NCBI GenBank assembly: GCA_964578975.1
Contig: CAZOFA010000013.1
Span: forward strand, 1 to 37,931
Origin: CAYRUP01 sp964578975
GTDB taxonomy: Bacteria; Pseudomonadota; Gammaproteobacteria; DSM-16500
Direction of reading: 5' to 3'
DNA length: 37,931 nucleotides
In this document: positions 24,955 to 33,247 of the stretch, piece by piece
Layout of the letters: every line of letters begins with the position of its first letter
How positions within the stretch are numbered: the stretch's first letter is position 1
Program-made: the position numbers and the translations under genes
The notes under the pieces: model-generated
Seen by the model: the letters and a program-made list of their open reading frames with translations, nothing else
Database searches by the model: none
What the model was told of the DNA's origin: nothing

Positions 24955-26123
24955 CAGACACCTGTGATTGGATATTTTTTTAGATAAAACTGCACGCCAT
25001 TAAATAACGCGCGCGCTAAATTGGATTGATATTTTTTATCGCGCAAATGAAATTCTTCATTTTGATTAGAAATAAAACCCATTTCGACCAGCACTGACGG
25101 AATATCCGGCGACTTTAACACCATAAACGGCGCTTGTTCGACATGAGAATAATGCAGCTCTGTCATTTGACGTAACGAATTCAACATGAGACCACCCATG
25201 TGCAAACTATCGGTAATCGTGGCGGTTTGCGCAAGATCAATTAATACAGAACGCAACAAATAACTTTTGTCGGCGAGTTCACTCAAATCCACTCCACCCA
25301 ACTCAGAATAATTATCTCGCTGTGCAAGCCAACGCGCGGCTTCTGTGGTGGCGCCATGTTGTGAAAGTGTATAAATCGATGCGCCATTCGCTTGATTATT
25401 AAAATAAGAATCTGCGTGCAACGCGATAAATAAATCCGCTTTGCCTTTGCGTGCCAATTTCAAACGATCGCGCAAACGAACATAATAATCGCCATCGCGC
25501 GTCAATACCGCATGCATGCGCGGTTGTTGATTGATGATTTCTGCCAGTTTTTTTGCAACACCTAAGGTGACATCTTTTTCTTTGGTACCCATCGGCCCAA
25601 TCGCACCCGAATCTTTTCCACCATGTCCCGCATCGATCACCACCACAATCGTGCGTTGCAACGGTTTAGAAATCACGATGGGTTTTAATAATGGTTTAAA
25701 TTGTGGAAATTTATCTAAAAAATTTTTTGGCGCGGTTTTAATATCCAGCACAATTTTTTTCGCCCGTGGTTTTGATAAAATTTCATAATGCACGGGATTT
25801 TCAAGATCTAACACCAAACGTAAGGTTGATTGATCGGGATACCCGATACGCAAATTGCGAATCCCAGTTCCGACTAAAATATTATTTTTCGTTGTCGCAT
25901 TTAAATGTGTTTTTTCAAAATCAACAATCAAACGATCAGGATTTTTTAGCGTAAACACGTGTGATGCAACCGATTGATTGAGCGTGAGAGTGAGACGCGA
26001 TGCATTGTTGGTTTTGGTAATTTGAATAGCGGTTAATTTTGTTGTGTCAGCAAAAACCGTTGCCGGAATCATCATGATCCAGGCAAGACAAGAATACGTT
26101 ATTTTTCTCCAATTATTCATCAT
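24954..26123 (-). CDS. amiB: N-acetylmuramoyl-L-alanine amidase with AMIN domain
   Basis: Periplasmic zinc amidase that cuts septal peptidoglycan. It has a signal peptide (to about residue 26, ending TVFA), an AMIN targeting domain (about 28-130) and an Amidase_3 domain. The zinc ligands are visible in IDAGHGGKDSG (His167), KEKDVTL (Glu182) and ALHADS; the catalytic VEMGFISN is near the C-terminus. AmiB rather than AmiC is inferred from the tsaE-amiB-mutL-miaA order shared with E. coli. The start is at an ATG-ATG pair (26123/26120); a TTG at 26129 is also in frame. Likely activated by the EnvC encoded in this window. Confidence 0.93.
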   Translation of the reverse strand: MMNNWRKITYSCLAWIMMIPATVFADTTKLTAIQITKTNNASRLTLTLNQSVASHVFTLKNPDRLIVDFEKTHLNATTKNNILVGTGIRNLRIGYPDQSTLRLVLDLENPVHYEILSKPRAKKIVLDIKTAPKNFLDKFPQFKPLLKPIVISKPLQRTIVVVIDAGHGGKDSGAIGPMGTKEKDVTLGVAKKLAEIINQQPRMHAVLTRDGDYYVRLRDRLKLARKGKADLFIALHADSYFNNQANGASIYTLSQHGATTEAARWLAQRDNYSELGGVDLSELADKSYLLRSVLIDLAQTATITDSLHMGGLMLNSLRQMTELHYSHVEQAPFMVLKSPDIPSVLVEMGFISNQNEEFHLRDKKYQSNLARALFNGVQFYLKKYPITGV

Positions 26124-26583
26124 ACTCAAACCGATGCATCATCTGTTCGCCACGCACCGAACGAGGCACTAGTTTGACCCCTCGCCCATGGTTGATTTGT
26201 TCAATATAGCAAGACAAATCAGGCGCCGGCAACAAATTGCCGCCTTGTTCTGGCCACTCAATGAGACACAGCGCATCTTGGTCGAAATAATCTTGAATGC
26301 CCATAAAATCTAATTCGCGCGGATCGCGCACGCGGTAAAAATCAAAATGATAAATCATCCGATCGTTTAATTGATAAGACTCGACCAAAGTGTAGGTCGG
26401 ACTTTTCACGTGATTTTTAACGCCCAGCCCCTGTAAAAAACCACGCGTTAATGTCGTCTTCCCGGCACCCAACTCGCCGTGTAAAAAAATAATGGCGCGA
26501 TCACACACTGCAGCTAACTTTTTTCCTAGCGCAAGCATGGCCGTTTCATTGGGAATGTTAAGTTTAACAAAAAAATTTTCCAT
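26113..26583 (-). CDS. tsaE: TsaE, ATPase for tRNA threonylcarbamoyladenosine synthesis
   Basis: Works with TsaB, TsaC and TsaD to make t6A37 in ANN-decoding tRNAs. The 156 residues have the P-loop GELGAGKTTLTRG, SPTYTLVESY and HFDFYRV segments, all typical of the family. It overlaps the preceding lipoprotein stop as TAATG and runs about 11 bases into amiB, so the cluster is translationally coupled. Confidence 0.95.
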   Translation of the reverse strand: MENFFVKLNIPNETAMLALGKKLAAVCDRAIIFLHGELGAGKTTLTRGFLQGLGVKNHVKSPTYTLVESYQLNDRMIYHFDFYRVRDPRELDFMGIQDYFDQDALCLIEWPEQGGNLLPAPDLSCYIEQINHGRGVKLVPRSVRGEQMMHRFEYDE

Positions 26584-27122
26584 TAAATTCGCGCGATTTT
26601 AGAGTTCATCACCACAGTTTTCATTTGTTCGCGTTTATTCACAGCAACCACACGCGGATTAGCGGAATAAACAATTGAATATTGCCCATCTTCCATATTA
26701 AATACTTTAAAAACTTGCCAGACAGATCGCCCACTCATGCATTGATCAGCTGACGCATTGAAAATCAGAATATTTTTATCCAGTTTCAAAATTTGTGAAT
26801 GCGTGCGTTTGCAACCGGTGCTCGACAGTGAGCCCACCACTTCATGCATCGATGTCAGCACGGGCGTTTTGATGCCATGCCCATAATTGATATAAAAACT
26901 TTGATCCGCTGCTAATCCTTTCGCCGCATCAGAACGATATGATTTTGCATATCCATTTGCATCTTGCTCCACACTCACCAAATCCCATTTTTGCGAGGGG
27001 GGAAGTTTAAAATTCACCTTGTATTTTGCCATCGCGACATTCGCATCATTCTGCTTCATCGTCGTACAAGCCGAAAGAACCATGCTGGCCACTGCAATAC
27101 AGGATATAAAGAATTTTCTCAT
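26583..27122 (-). CDS. Lipoprotein of unknown function
   Basis: The 179 residues begin with a lipoprotein signal peptide and lipobox VLSAC (Cys19). The rest is a soluble periplasmic or outer-membrane-anchored domain with two further cysteines (TGCKRT and DQCMSG) that could form a disulfide. I do not recognise the domain. It sits within the conserved nnrD-tsaE junction, 6 bases after nnrD, with GGAG 9 bases before the start, and is an addition compared with E. coli where nnr and tsaE are adjacent. Confidence 0.85.
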   Translation of the reverse strand: MRKFFISCIAVASMVLSACTTMKQNDANVAMAKYKVNFKLPPSQKWDLVSVEQDANGYAKSYRSDAAKGLAADQSFYINYGHGIKTPVLTSMHEVVGSLSSTGCKRTHSQILKLDKNILIFNASADQCMSGRSVWQVFKVFNMEDGQYSIVYSANPRVVAVNKREQMKTVVMNSKIARI

Positions 27123-27128
27123 CGGGGT

Positions 27129-27947
27129 TCACTCCATGTTGTTAACAATTTTACGTAAATACGGCAATAAATCAGTCGCAATCATACCACGTTCCCCATT
27201 GATTGCAGCTCTTGCGCCGGCCAGCGCATGAATCAGCACCCCTAGTTTTAATGCATTACCTAATGCAATTTTTTGCGCTGCCAATCCGCCCACCACACCA
27301 CTTAAGATATCGCCCATGCCCGCTGTCGCCATCCCTGGACTTCCATGGGTACAACGCTTAATTTCGTTGGGCCCTGCCACCAAACTACCCGCGCCCTTTA
27401 ACACCACCCAGCCATCAAATTGGTGCTGTAATAATTTGACCGCAGCCTCACGATCATTTTGAATTTTTTGTGTCGTTTGATTTAATAAACGGCCTGCCTC
27501 AGCGGGATGCGGTGTTAAAATCCAGTTGGATTTTTTCATCGGTTTTTTTGCCAGCCAATTCAATCCATCGGCATCGAGAATCATCGGTAATTCGGATTGC
27601 ACGACACCTGAAAATATTTTTTCACTCCAGTCAGAATGCCCCAACCCTGGACCCAATACGATGACCGTGGTTTTTTCTAATAATGGTTCCAGCTCCGCAA
27701 ACGATGTCACCCCGTGACACATCACTTCAGGGCGTCGGATATTCAATAAGCTGGCATGTTCACGACGGGTGGCAATACTCACCAATCCAGCACCCACTCG
27801 TAATGCAGCTTCAGCGGCCATGCTCACAGCGCCTGAAAAACCAAGGTCGCCGCCAATCACCAGCACATGACCAAAATCACCTTTGTGCGCATCACGTGCG
27901 CGGGGTTTTAGCTCATCTGCAAATTGTTCGAGTTTCAGTTCTTCCAT
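27129..27947 (-). CDS. nnrD: ADP-dependent NAD(P)H-hydrate dehydratase, stand-alone domain
   Basis: Repairs damaged NAD(P)H hydrates. In E. coli the enzyme is the C-terminal half of a 515-residue fusion with the NnrE epimerase; here only the NnrD ribokinase-like domain (272 residues) is present. HKGDFGHVLVIGGD, LDADGLNWL, LTPHPAEAGRLL and the catalytic GSPGMATAGMGDILSG are intact. The ATG at 27947 is supported by GGGA 4 bases upstream; a longer reading from 27965 begins inside a palindromic repeat. No NnrE gene is visible in the window. Confidence 0.94.
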   Translation of the reverse strand: MEELKLEQFADELKPRARDAHKGDFGHVLVIGGDLGFSGAVSMAAEAALRVGAGLVSIATRREHASLLNIRRPEVMCHGVTSFAELEPLLEKTTVIVLGPGLGHSDWSEKIFSGVVQSELPMILDADGLNWLAKKPMKKSNWILTPHPAEAGRLLNQTTQKIQNDREAAVKLLQHQFDGWVVLKGAGSLVAGPNEIKRCTHGSPGMATAGMGDILSGVVGGLAAQKIALGNALKLGVLIHALAGARAAINGERGMIATDLLPYLRKIVNNME

Positions 27948-27959
27948 AATTTCCCGCCC

Positions 27960-28020
27960 TGTCATTCCCGCGAAGGCGGGAATCTATTCTGAATGGATTT
28001 CCGCCTTCGCGGGAATGACA
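27960..28020. repeat. REP-like palindrome of the ATTCCCGCGAAGGCGGGAAT family
   Basis: A 20-bp perfect inverted repeat: TGTCATTCCCGCGAAGGCGG (27960-27979) pairs with 28001-28020. The left arm is itself palindromic (ATTCCCGC-GAAG-GCGGGAAT). Similar elements are scattered in many proteobacterial genomes, for example the dRS3-type repeats. It fills the 76-base gap between the orn stop and the nnrD start. Confidence 0.88.
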
Positions 28021-28023
28021 AAA

Positions 28024-28584
28024 CTACCTGCTTAATACATCCGGATTAAATAATTGTTGACGATAATATTTCAGCTCTTCTATCGATTCCCGAATATCAT
28101 CCAACGCTAAATGTTTCGATTCTTTTTCTAACCCAGAATAAACCCGTGGCGCCCATCGCAACGCTAATTCTTTCAACGTGCTCACATCCAACAACCGATA
28201 ATGAAAAAATTTCTCTAATTCCGGCATGTAGCGACATAAAAAACGCCGATCTTGATGCACACTGTTGCCACACATGGGCGATTTACCTTCAGGCACATAT
28301 TGACGTAAAAATTTAAGCGTTTCTTGTTCAGCTTCTTTTTCAGTGACCGTGCTCGCTTTCACCCGCGCGACCAATCCCGATGAATTATGTTGTTTGGTAT
28401 TCCAACTATCCATGCTTTGCAACAACGTATCCGGTTGATGAATAGCAAACACAGGGCCTTCTGCGATGATATTTAATGCGGAATCGGTGACAATCGTGGC
28501 CATTTCAATGACTCGCTCTTTTTCAGGATCAAGCCCCGTCATTTCCATGTCAATCCAAATTAAATTATTTGCGCTGACAGTCAT
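28024..28584 (-). CDS. orn: Oligoribonuclease
   Basis: DEDDh 3'-5' exoribonuclease that degrades 2-5-nucleotide RNA and linear pGpG from cyclic-di-GMP breakdown. From the ATG at 28584 it has 186 residues (E. coli 181), starting MTVSANNLIWIDMEMTGLDPEKERVIEMATIVTD with acidic ligands D and E in WIDMEMTG. GNSVHQDRRFL and HLALDDIRES carry the other ligands. AAGG is 8 bases before the chosen ATG; the open frame extends to 28671 without support. It diverges from plsY. Confidence 0.97.
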   Translation of the reverse strand: MTVSANNLIWIDMEMTGLDPEKERVIEMATIVTDSALNIIAEGPVFAIHQPDTLLQSMDSWNTKQHNSSGLVARVKASTVTEKEAEQETLKFLRQYVPEGKSPMCGNSVHQDRRFLCRYMPELEKFFHYRLLDVSTLKELALRWAPRVYSGLEKESKHLALDDIRESIEELKYYRQQLFNPDVLSR

Positions 28585-28672
28585 TGTCATTACCTTAAAA
28601 ATATCAAAAAAATATTCTAACAGGCGCATAACCGTATTAGAATCAAAAAAATTTATGGCTTGGAATTTCACT

Positions 28673-29257
28673 ATGATTGTTTATTTGGTTTTAACGTTAT
28701 TGGCTTATTTATTCGGCTCGATTTCAAGTGCCATCATTACCTGCAAATTAATGCGCTTGCCGGATCCCCGCAAACAGGGCTCTGGCAACCCAGGGGCGAC
28801 CAATGTGCTGCGTTTTGGCGGCAAAAAAGCGGCGATTGTTACGCTCATTGGCGATGTGATGAAAGGAGTTCTCCCGGTATTAATCGCCAAATGGGTTGGA
28901 TTAGATGATGTTGGATTGAGTCTTGTGGCATTCGCTGCATTCATCGGCCATCTTTACCCGATATTTTTTCGCTTTCAAGGTGGTAAAGGGGTCGCAACCG
29001 CATTTGGTTGTCTGGTCGCGCTTTCTTGGCCGCTGGGGCTTTCATTACTCGCCACCTGGTTAGTGGTCGCGCTGGTGTTTCGTTACTCGTCACTGGCAGC
29101 TGTCATTGCTGCGTTAGCCGCGCCATTTTACGCATGGTATTGGACTCAAAATCATTTTACTCTCGTCACCACCCTCATCGGCATTTTATTAATTTATCGA
29201 CATCATAATAACATTCGTAATTTAATCGCTGGAAAGGAATCTAAAATCAAATCGTGA
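28673..29257 (+). CDS. plsY: Glycerol-3-phosphate acyltransferase PlsY
   Basis: Inner-membrane acyltransferase that transfers acyl groups from acyl-phosphate to glycerol-3-phosphate, starting phospholipid synthesis. The 194 residues contain about five transmembrane segments and the three PlsY motifs: GSISSAII near the start, SGNPGATNVLRFGG (about 37-50) and GHLYPIFFRFQGGKGVAT (about 93-110). The ATG at 28673 with TTGGAA upstream is preferred; a start at 28655 is possible. The end overlaps the convergent GFA-type gene by 11 bases. Confidence 0.95.
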   Translation: MIVYLVLTLLAYLFGSISSAIITCKLMRLPDPRKQGSGNPGATNVLRFGGKKAAIVTLIGDVMKGVLPVLIAKWVGLDDVGLSLVAFAAFIGHLYPIFFRFQGGKGVATAFGCLVALSWPLGLSLLATWLVVALVFRYSSLAAVIAALAAPFYAWYWTQNHFTLVTTLIGILLIYRHHNNIRNLIAGKESKIKS

Positions 29258-29714
29258 GCTCGCCTGAACCAAATTGTTCTTGGGGAGCATCTTTAAATTT
29301 TGGTAAGTGATCGTCAAAATTAATCACTCTGTTGACATACCAAATATGTCGAACAGGCTTGAAAGAGTCTGGCATGGCTTCTTTAAAATAAAAATTATTT
29401 ACATTAATGCCAATGCCAGCTTGTCGGGTTGGATCGAGAGAAATACCATAAATCAGCGTGCGACATGATTGACACAATAATAATTTTGCGTTGTTTCTAA
29501 TAACTTCATCCAGATGATCCGCACCTGATGTGATATGAAAACGGGATGTTAAATAGCCAGCAGCCCAACTATAACCTTGTTTGTCTGCCTCACGTTTTGA
29601 TTGTGATGCCACTTCACGGCATTTGTTGCAATGACAATACTGAGTGAAAAACGGATCGCCCTCACAATAAAATTTGACTGCACTACAGTGACATGCCCCG
29701 AGATACTTAGACAT
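29247..29714 (-). CDS. GFA-family zinc-binding protein
   Basis: The 155 residues fit the GFA/CENP-V (glutathione-dependent formaldehyde-activating-like) fold, with a cysteine pattern of C8, C10, C27, C29, C32, C81 and C84 that would bind two zinc ions (GACHCSAVKF, YCHCNKC, CQSC). Most members have no proven activity, and this one lacks context pointing to formaldehyde metabolism. It follows the MFS transporter gene by 10 bases on the same strand and is probably co-transcribed. Confidence 0.85.
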   Translation of the reverse strand: MSKYLGACHCSAVKFYCEGDPFFTQYCHCNKCREVASQSKREADKQGYSWAAGYLTSRFHITSGADHLDEVIRNNAKLLLCQSCRTLIYGISLDPTRQAGIGINVNNFYFKEAMPDSFKPVRHIWYVNRVINFDDHLPKFKDAPQEQFGSGELTI

Positions 29715-29724
29715 TGAACTAACC

Positions 29725-31212
29725 TTAATTGACCTGAGAGTTTATCCATTTATTAATTAAGATACTGAAAAAAATCAGCGTTGAGATCACCACAATAAAT
29801 CCCATTGCGCCTGAAAAACCATGCATGAATGCTGTATTAAATAAATCATACGTCTCTTGATTCATGGCAGTTTGCATAGCCGTAGCCGGATTTGCAATTA
29901 ATTTTTCTAAAAGTGTGATCGCGTGCGATGAAAGCGTTAACGTTTTCATGGCGAAAAAATGATAAACCACGACAGAAATAGCAAGACCCAGTGAACCCCC
30001 GATATTAAACATCGTGATCATGGTTCCTGTTGCGACACTAATACGCGCGGGTTCAACCGCTGTTTGCGCTGCGATAATTGGAATGGTATTTCCCGCGGCC
30101 CACACAATGCCTAAAACAATGAAAGAAAAAATGATGTACCACAACGCTGGATAATCAATAAAAAATAATTGCAATAATCCAGATAGAAAAGCAATGAATA
30201 CACTTAACAAAATCGTATGAATAATACCAAAATGCGTGGCTAACCACCCCATGACGACCGCAAAAATCAGCACGGCTAATGGAATGGAAAATAAAATTAA
30301 ACCCGAAGTTTGCGGGGAATGTCCGCGAATAATTTCTAAATATAATGGATCAAACAATAATGCCACCGCACTTAATAACCCCGCTAAAAAACATAGCATC
30401 GCGCCACCATAAAACATGACGTTCGAAAAATCATTAAAATTAATTAAAGGATTATTTTGTTTTTTTTCAACTTGAATTAAACAAAATGCACTGATGAGAG
30501 TGACGAAAAAATAAATCAGTGTCATTGGGTTTAACCATCCGGCCTGTTGCGTATTGAGTAAACCCAAAATTAAACTACCCATGGTAAATGCAATGAAGAT
30601 CATGCCTTTCCAATCTAAAAAAGATTTTACTGATTCAATGGTTGATTCATAAACCGAATTCCAACTAAACAGAAATCCTAAAAAAATAATTGGAATATTA
30701 ATAAAAAAAATCCAGCGCCAGCCCCAATAGGTCACGATTAATCCCCCCAACACCGGGCCGAGTGCTAATGCAATTCCTCCGGTGCTGCCTAATAAAGCAA
30801 TAGCTTTATTGCGCTCATTCAGCGGAAATGAGGCGGGTAACAAAGATGGCCCGAGAGGAAAAACAATCGCCGCTCCCACTCCTTGCAACAATCGCCCGAC
30901 AATCAACCAAAAAATCGTAGCAGAAAATCCAGCTAACAAGGAAGCAAAGGCAAAAATGATAATGCCCACATAAAAAATAAATCGACGTCCATATAAATCA
31001 CCCAAGCGTCCCATGATGGTGGCTAAAATGCATAAGGCTAAAAAATAAATATTCATTACCCACTGCAACGAAATTAAATTGGCGTGTAATTCTTTTTGGA
31101 TGGTGGGTAAAGCAATATTGACAACGGTGTAATCGAGATAGCATCCAAAAGACAGTAAAGCGATGCCGATAAATGAAAGCCATTTTTTTTGGATGAGAAT
31201 GTCAGCTTCCAT
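29725..31212 (-). CDS. MFS drug-type exporter, DHA2 (14-TM) family
   Basis: The 495-residue protein has about 14 transmembrane segments and the EmrB/QacA-type motifs: motif A GRLGDLYGRRF (about 65-75) and motif C GPVLGGLIVTYWGWRWIFFINIP. It should export small hydrophobic compounds by proton antiport. No EmrA-like membrane-fusion partner lies nearby, so it probably works alone in the inner membrane. AGGAG is 8 bases before the ATG. Confidence 0.92.
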   Translation of the reverse strand: MEADILIQKKWLSFIGIALLSFGCYLDYTVVNIALPTIQKELHANLISLQWVMNIYFLALCILATIMGRLGDLYGRRFIFYVGIIIFAFASLLAGFSATIFWLIVGRLLQGVGAAIVFPLGPSLLPASFPLNERNKAIALLGSTGGIALALGPVLGGLIVTYWGWRWIFFINIPIIFLGFLFSWNSVYESTIESVKSFLDWKGMIFIAFTMGSLILGLLNTQQAGWLNPMTLIYFFVTLISAFCLIQVEKKQNNPLINFNDFSNVMFYGGAMLCFLAGLLSAVALLFDPLYLEIIRGHSPQTSGLILFSIPLAVLIFAVVMGWLATHFGIIHTILLSVFIAFLSGLLQLFFIDYPALWYIIFSFIVLGIVWAAGNTIPIIAAQTAVEPARISVATGTMITMFNIGGSLGLAISVVVYHFFAMKTLTLSSHAITLLEKLIANPATAMQTAMNQETYDLFNTAFMHGFSGAMGFIVVISTLIFFSILINKWINSQVN

Positions 31213-31347
31213 GCGTTAAACTCCTTCTGCCATTGTCGTATAAGTAATATCAAAGAACCGTGCATCTTTCGCCTTTCGTCTTGCGTTTTCCATGGATCTT
31301 ATGTATATACCTCCTACGTTTTAAGAATGATTTCATAAGGACATCAT

Positions 31348-32223
31348 ATGCTAAGCAAGTTTTCGCGTACAGCGGCGCAATCCAAAAACACTCGATCTTT
31401 TTTTTCATCATTAGCAACACAAACAACAAAAGCAGTGCTGGGAAAATTCGTTGCGCAATACAAACGGCAATACTTAGGCTCGTATGACTTATCAGGATTA
31501 TCTATTACAAACTCTAAACAATTTTGTCAGTTTTTAGCACATGCGAGGACCGATGACCAGCTATGTGGATTTTTTTCAATAATTAATAGGGATAAATTAC
31601 CTCGACTAGACACAATGATGATTCAAGCAATCAAGTTATATTTTTCTCGTCGATCTGTTTATTTTGCAGTGACTGAACCAAAAACAAATTTGCTTATAAA
31701 TAGATTACAGATTATTCAGTTTCTTAAACAACCCGATGATTTGAATTTGTTATTTACACTTGATCCTGAACTTCTGAAACAACTCATCCATGATCAACGT
31801 TTTGCATCAGATTTAAAAAATCTGATTGGATCAATCGATCAACTTCTGTCATCACCGCTGCATTTAACGTTGAAAAATGCAGTGCCTCACTTAGCAGAAA
31901 GTTTGATTCACAATAAACATGACTTAATAAAATATTTTAGCTCGGGTTATGATCTTGTTCTCGATGAAGCTCAAAAGAAAAGTCTTATGCCAGATGCTGC
32001 AGCATGCATCGAATTTATTAACAACATGAGCAACAGAACTGAGCATGACTTCATAGAGTTATTAGGCATGAATTATTTGTTGGAGATTTACAATCAATCC
32101 AGCACAGAAAATAAAACGCGACTGATGGATACACTCAACAGTAATATTTTTCGTTTTCACGTGCGTGAATATGAAATGAATGATCAGTTGAGCAACCAGT
32201 TAGCGCATAAACTTGGTATTTAA
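31348..32223 (+). CDS. Helical protein of unknown function, candidate effector
   Basis: I do not recognise it. The 291 residues are predicted to be almost entirely alpha-helical, with no signal peptide or transmembrane segment. The N-terminal 40 residues are Ser/Thr/Lys-rich. Recurrent leucine-rich helices such as LLFTLDPELLKQLIHDQ and LAESLIHNKHDLIKYF suggest a helical-repeat scaffold. AAGGA lies 6 bases upstream of the ATG. The stop is 15 bases before an EEP-family hydrolase gene, so the two form an operon. An effector role is inferred only from the genome type and the lack of homologues I can recall. Confidence 0.8.
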   Translation: MLSKFSRTAAQSKNTRSFFSSLATQTTKAVLGKFVAQYKRQYLGSYDLSGLSITNSKQFCQFLAHARTDDQLCGFFSIINRDKLPRLDTMMIQAIKLYFSRRSVYFAVTEPKTNLLINRLQIIQFLKQPDDLNLLFTLDPELLKQLIHDQRFASDLKNLIGSIDQLLSSPLHLTLKNAVPHLAESLIHNKHDLIKYFSSGYDLVLDEAQKKSLMPDAAACIEFINNMSNRTEHDFIELLGMNYLLEIYNQSSTENKTRLMDTLNSNIFRFHVREYEMNDQLSNQLAHKLGI

Positions 32224-32238
32224 TAGTCGGGATGAATT

Positions 32239-32967
32239 ATGAAATTAATCACGCTCAATATCTGGGGTGGTCATGTGCGTGAACCACTGCACCAGTTTAT
32301 TTCAGATTATCAACACATTGATATTTTCTGTTTTCAAGAAGTGTATCATGATGCGAAAGAAATGATTACGCTGGAAGATCGCCGCGTGTCGTTAAATATT
32401 TTTTCTGAGATACAAACACTTTTACCGCATCATCGTGGATATTTCAAACCGGCAGTGAATGGGATTTATGGCATTAGCATGTTCATCAAAAAACAAATTG
32501 ATGTGCTGGCGGAAGGTGACAGCATGATTCATGAAAACCCCAGTTATTCAGGCCGCGGACCTTCGCATTCGCGTATTTTGCAGTGGGCTAAATGCAATAT
32601 CGATGGAAATCTATATACGATTATGAATGTGCATGGATTATGGAATGGTCAAGGGAAAACAGATACGCCAGCACGGATTGCGCAAGCAGAAAAAATTAAA
32701 CAATTTATGAATGGTGTACATGCGCGCAAAATTTTGTGTGGCGATTTTAATTTAAGGCCTGACACACAAAGTTTAAAAATCATTTCCGATGGCATGAATG
32801 ATCTTGTTGCTGCAAACAATATTACGTCGACCAGAACGAGTTATTATCCCAAAGAAGAAAAATTTGCTGACTATGTTTTTACGTCGCCTGATATTAACGT
32901 GAACGCATTTTCAGTTTTAAAAGAAGAAGTGTCTGATCATGCGCCGTTGTTGGTTGACTTTAATTAG
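32239..32967 (+). CDS. Endonuclease/exonuclease/phosphatase (EEP) superfamily protein
   Basis: The 242-residue protein has the full EEP catalytic set: N7 in TLNIWGG, E34 in FQEVY, H132 in NVHGLW, GDFN at 168-171, D211 in FADYVF and SDH at 232-234. It is therefore likely an active metal-dependent phosphodiesterase or phosphatase; the substrate (DNA, RNA, lipid or inositol phosphate) cannot be told. There is no signal peptide. GGGATG precedes the start. It is the second gene of a pair with the unknown helical protein, and a MITE-like repeat begins 1 base after its stop. Confidence 0.9.
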   Translation: MKLITLNIWGGHVREPLHQFISDYQHIDIFCFQEVYHDAKEMITLEDRRVSLNIFSEIQTLLPHHRGYFKPAVNGIYGISMFIKKQIDVLAEGDSMIHENPSYSGRGPSHSRILQWAKCNIDGNLYTIMNVHGLWNGQGKTDTPARIAQAEKIKQFMNGVHARKILCGDFNLRPDTQSLKIISDGMNDLVAANNITSTRTSYYPKEEKFADYVFTSPDINVNAFSVLKEEVSDHAPLLVDFN

Positions 32968-32968
32968 C

Positions 32969-33066
32969 CGTCATTGCGAGAAGCGTAGCGACGAAGCAAT
33001 CCATAAAGCTAATTAAATTGATGATTTTTTATGGATTGCTTCGTCGCTGCGCTCCTCGCAATGACG
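32969..33066. mobile_element. MITE-like element with 39-bp terminal inverted repeats
   Basis: CGTCATTGCGAGAAGCGTAG and following bases (32969-33007) match the reverse complement of 33028-33066 at 37 of 39 positions, around a 20-base AT-rich centre. No ORF lies inside. This CGTCATTGCGAG...GAAGCAATCCA family is common in Legionellales, Rickettsiales and other intracellular bacteria. A half copy lies at 37888-37916. No clear target duplication is visible. Confidence 0.88.
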
Positions 33067-33115
33067 AATTATGAAGGCTTACCTTTTCATTGCTCTAAAA
33101 AATAAAAACCACGGT

Positions 33116-33235
33116 TTAGTCGTCACGAAATTCATGCAAAGAATGATGATAAAACTTAACTTCGCCCACATTTTCCCAGTAATCCGTAACAAGAGTTTTC
33201 TCTTTATCAAAAGCCGCTTTTGGTTTTTCATTCAT
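33116..33235 (-). CDS. Small protein of 39 residues downstream of the serine hydrolase
   Basis: A short ORF beginning MNEKPKAAFDKEKTLVTDYW and ending YHHSLHEFRDD. AGGA lies 7 bases before the ATG. It starts 12 bases after the serine-hydrolase stop, so it would be the last gene of that unit. The charged, soluble sequence with Trp and two His residues looks like a genuine protein rather than random translation, and codon choice resembles its neighbours. I do not recognise it. A weak AAAC-CGTG-GTTT hairpin followed by T-rich sequence overlaps the stop. Confidence 0.5.
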   Translation of the reverse strand: MNEKPKAAFDKEKTLVTDYWENVGEVKFYHHSLHEFRDD

Positions 33236-33247
33236 TTTGCATTCCTA

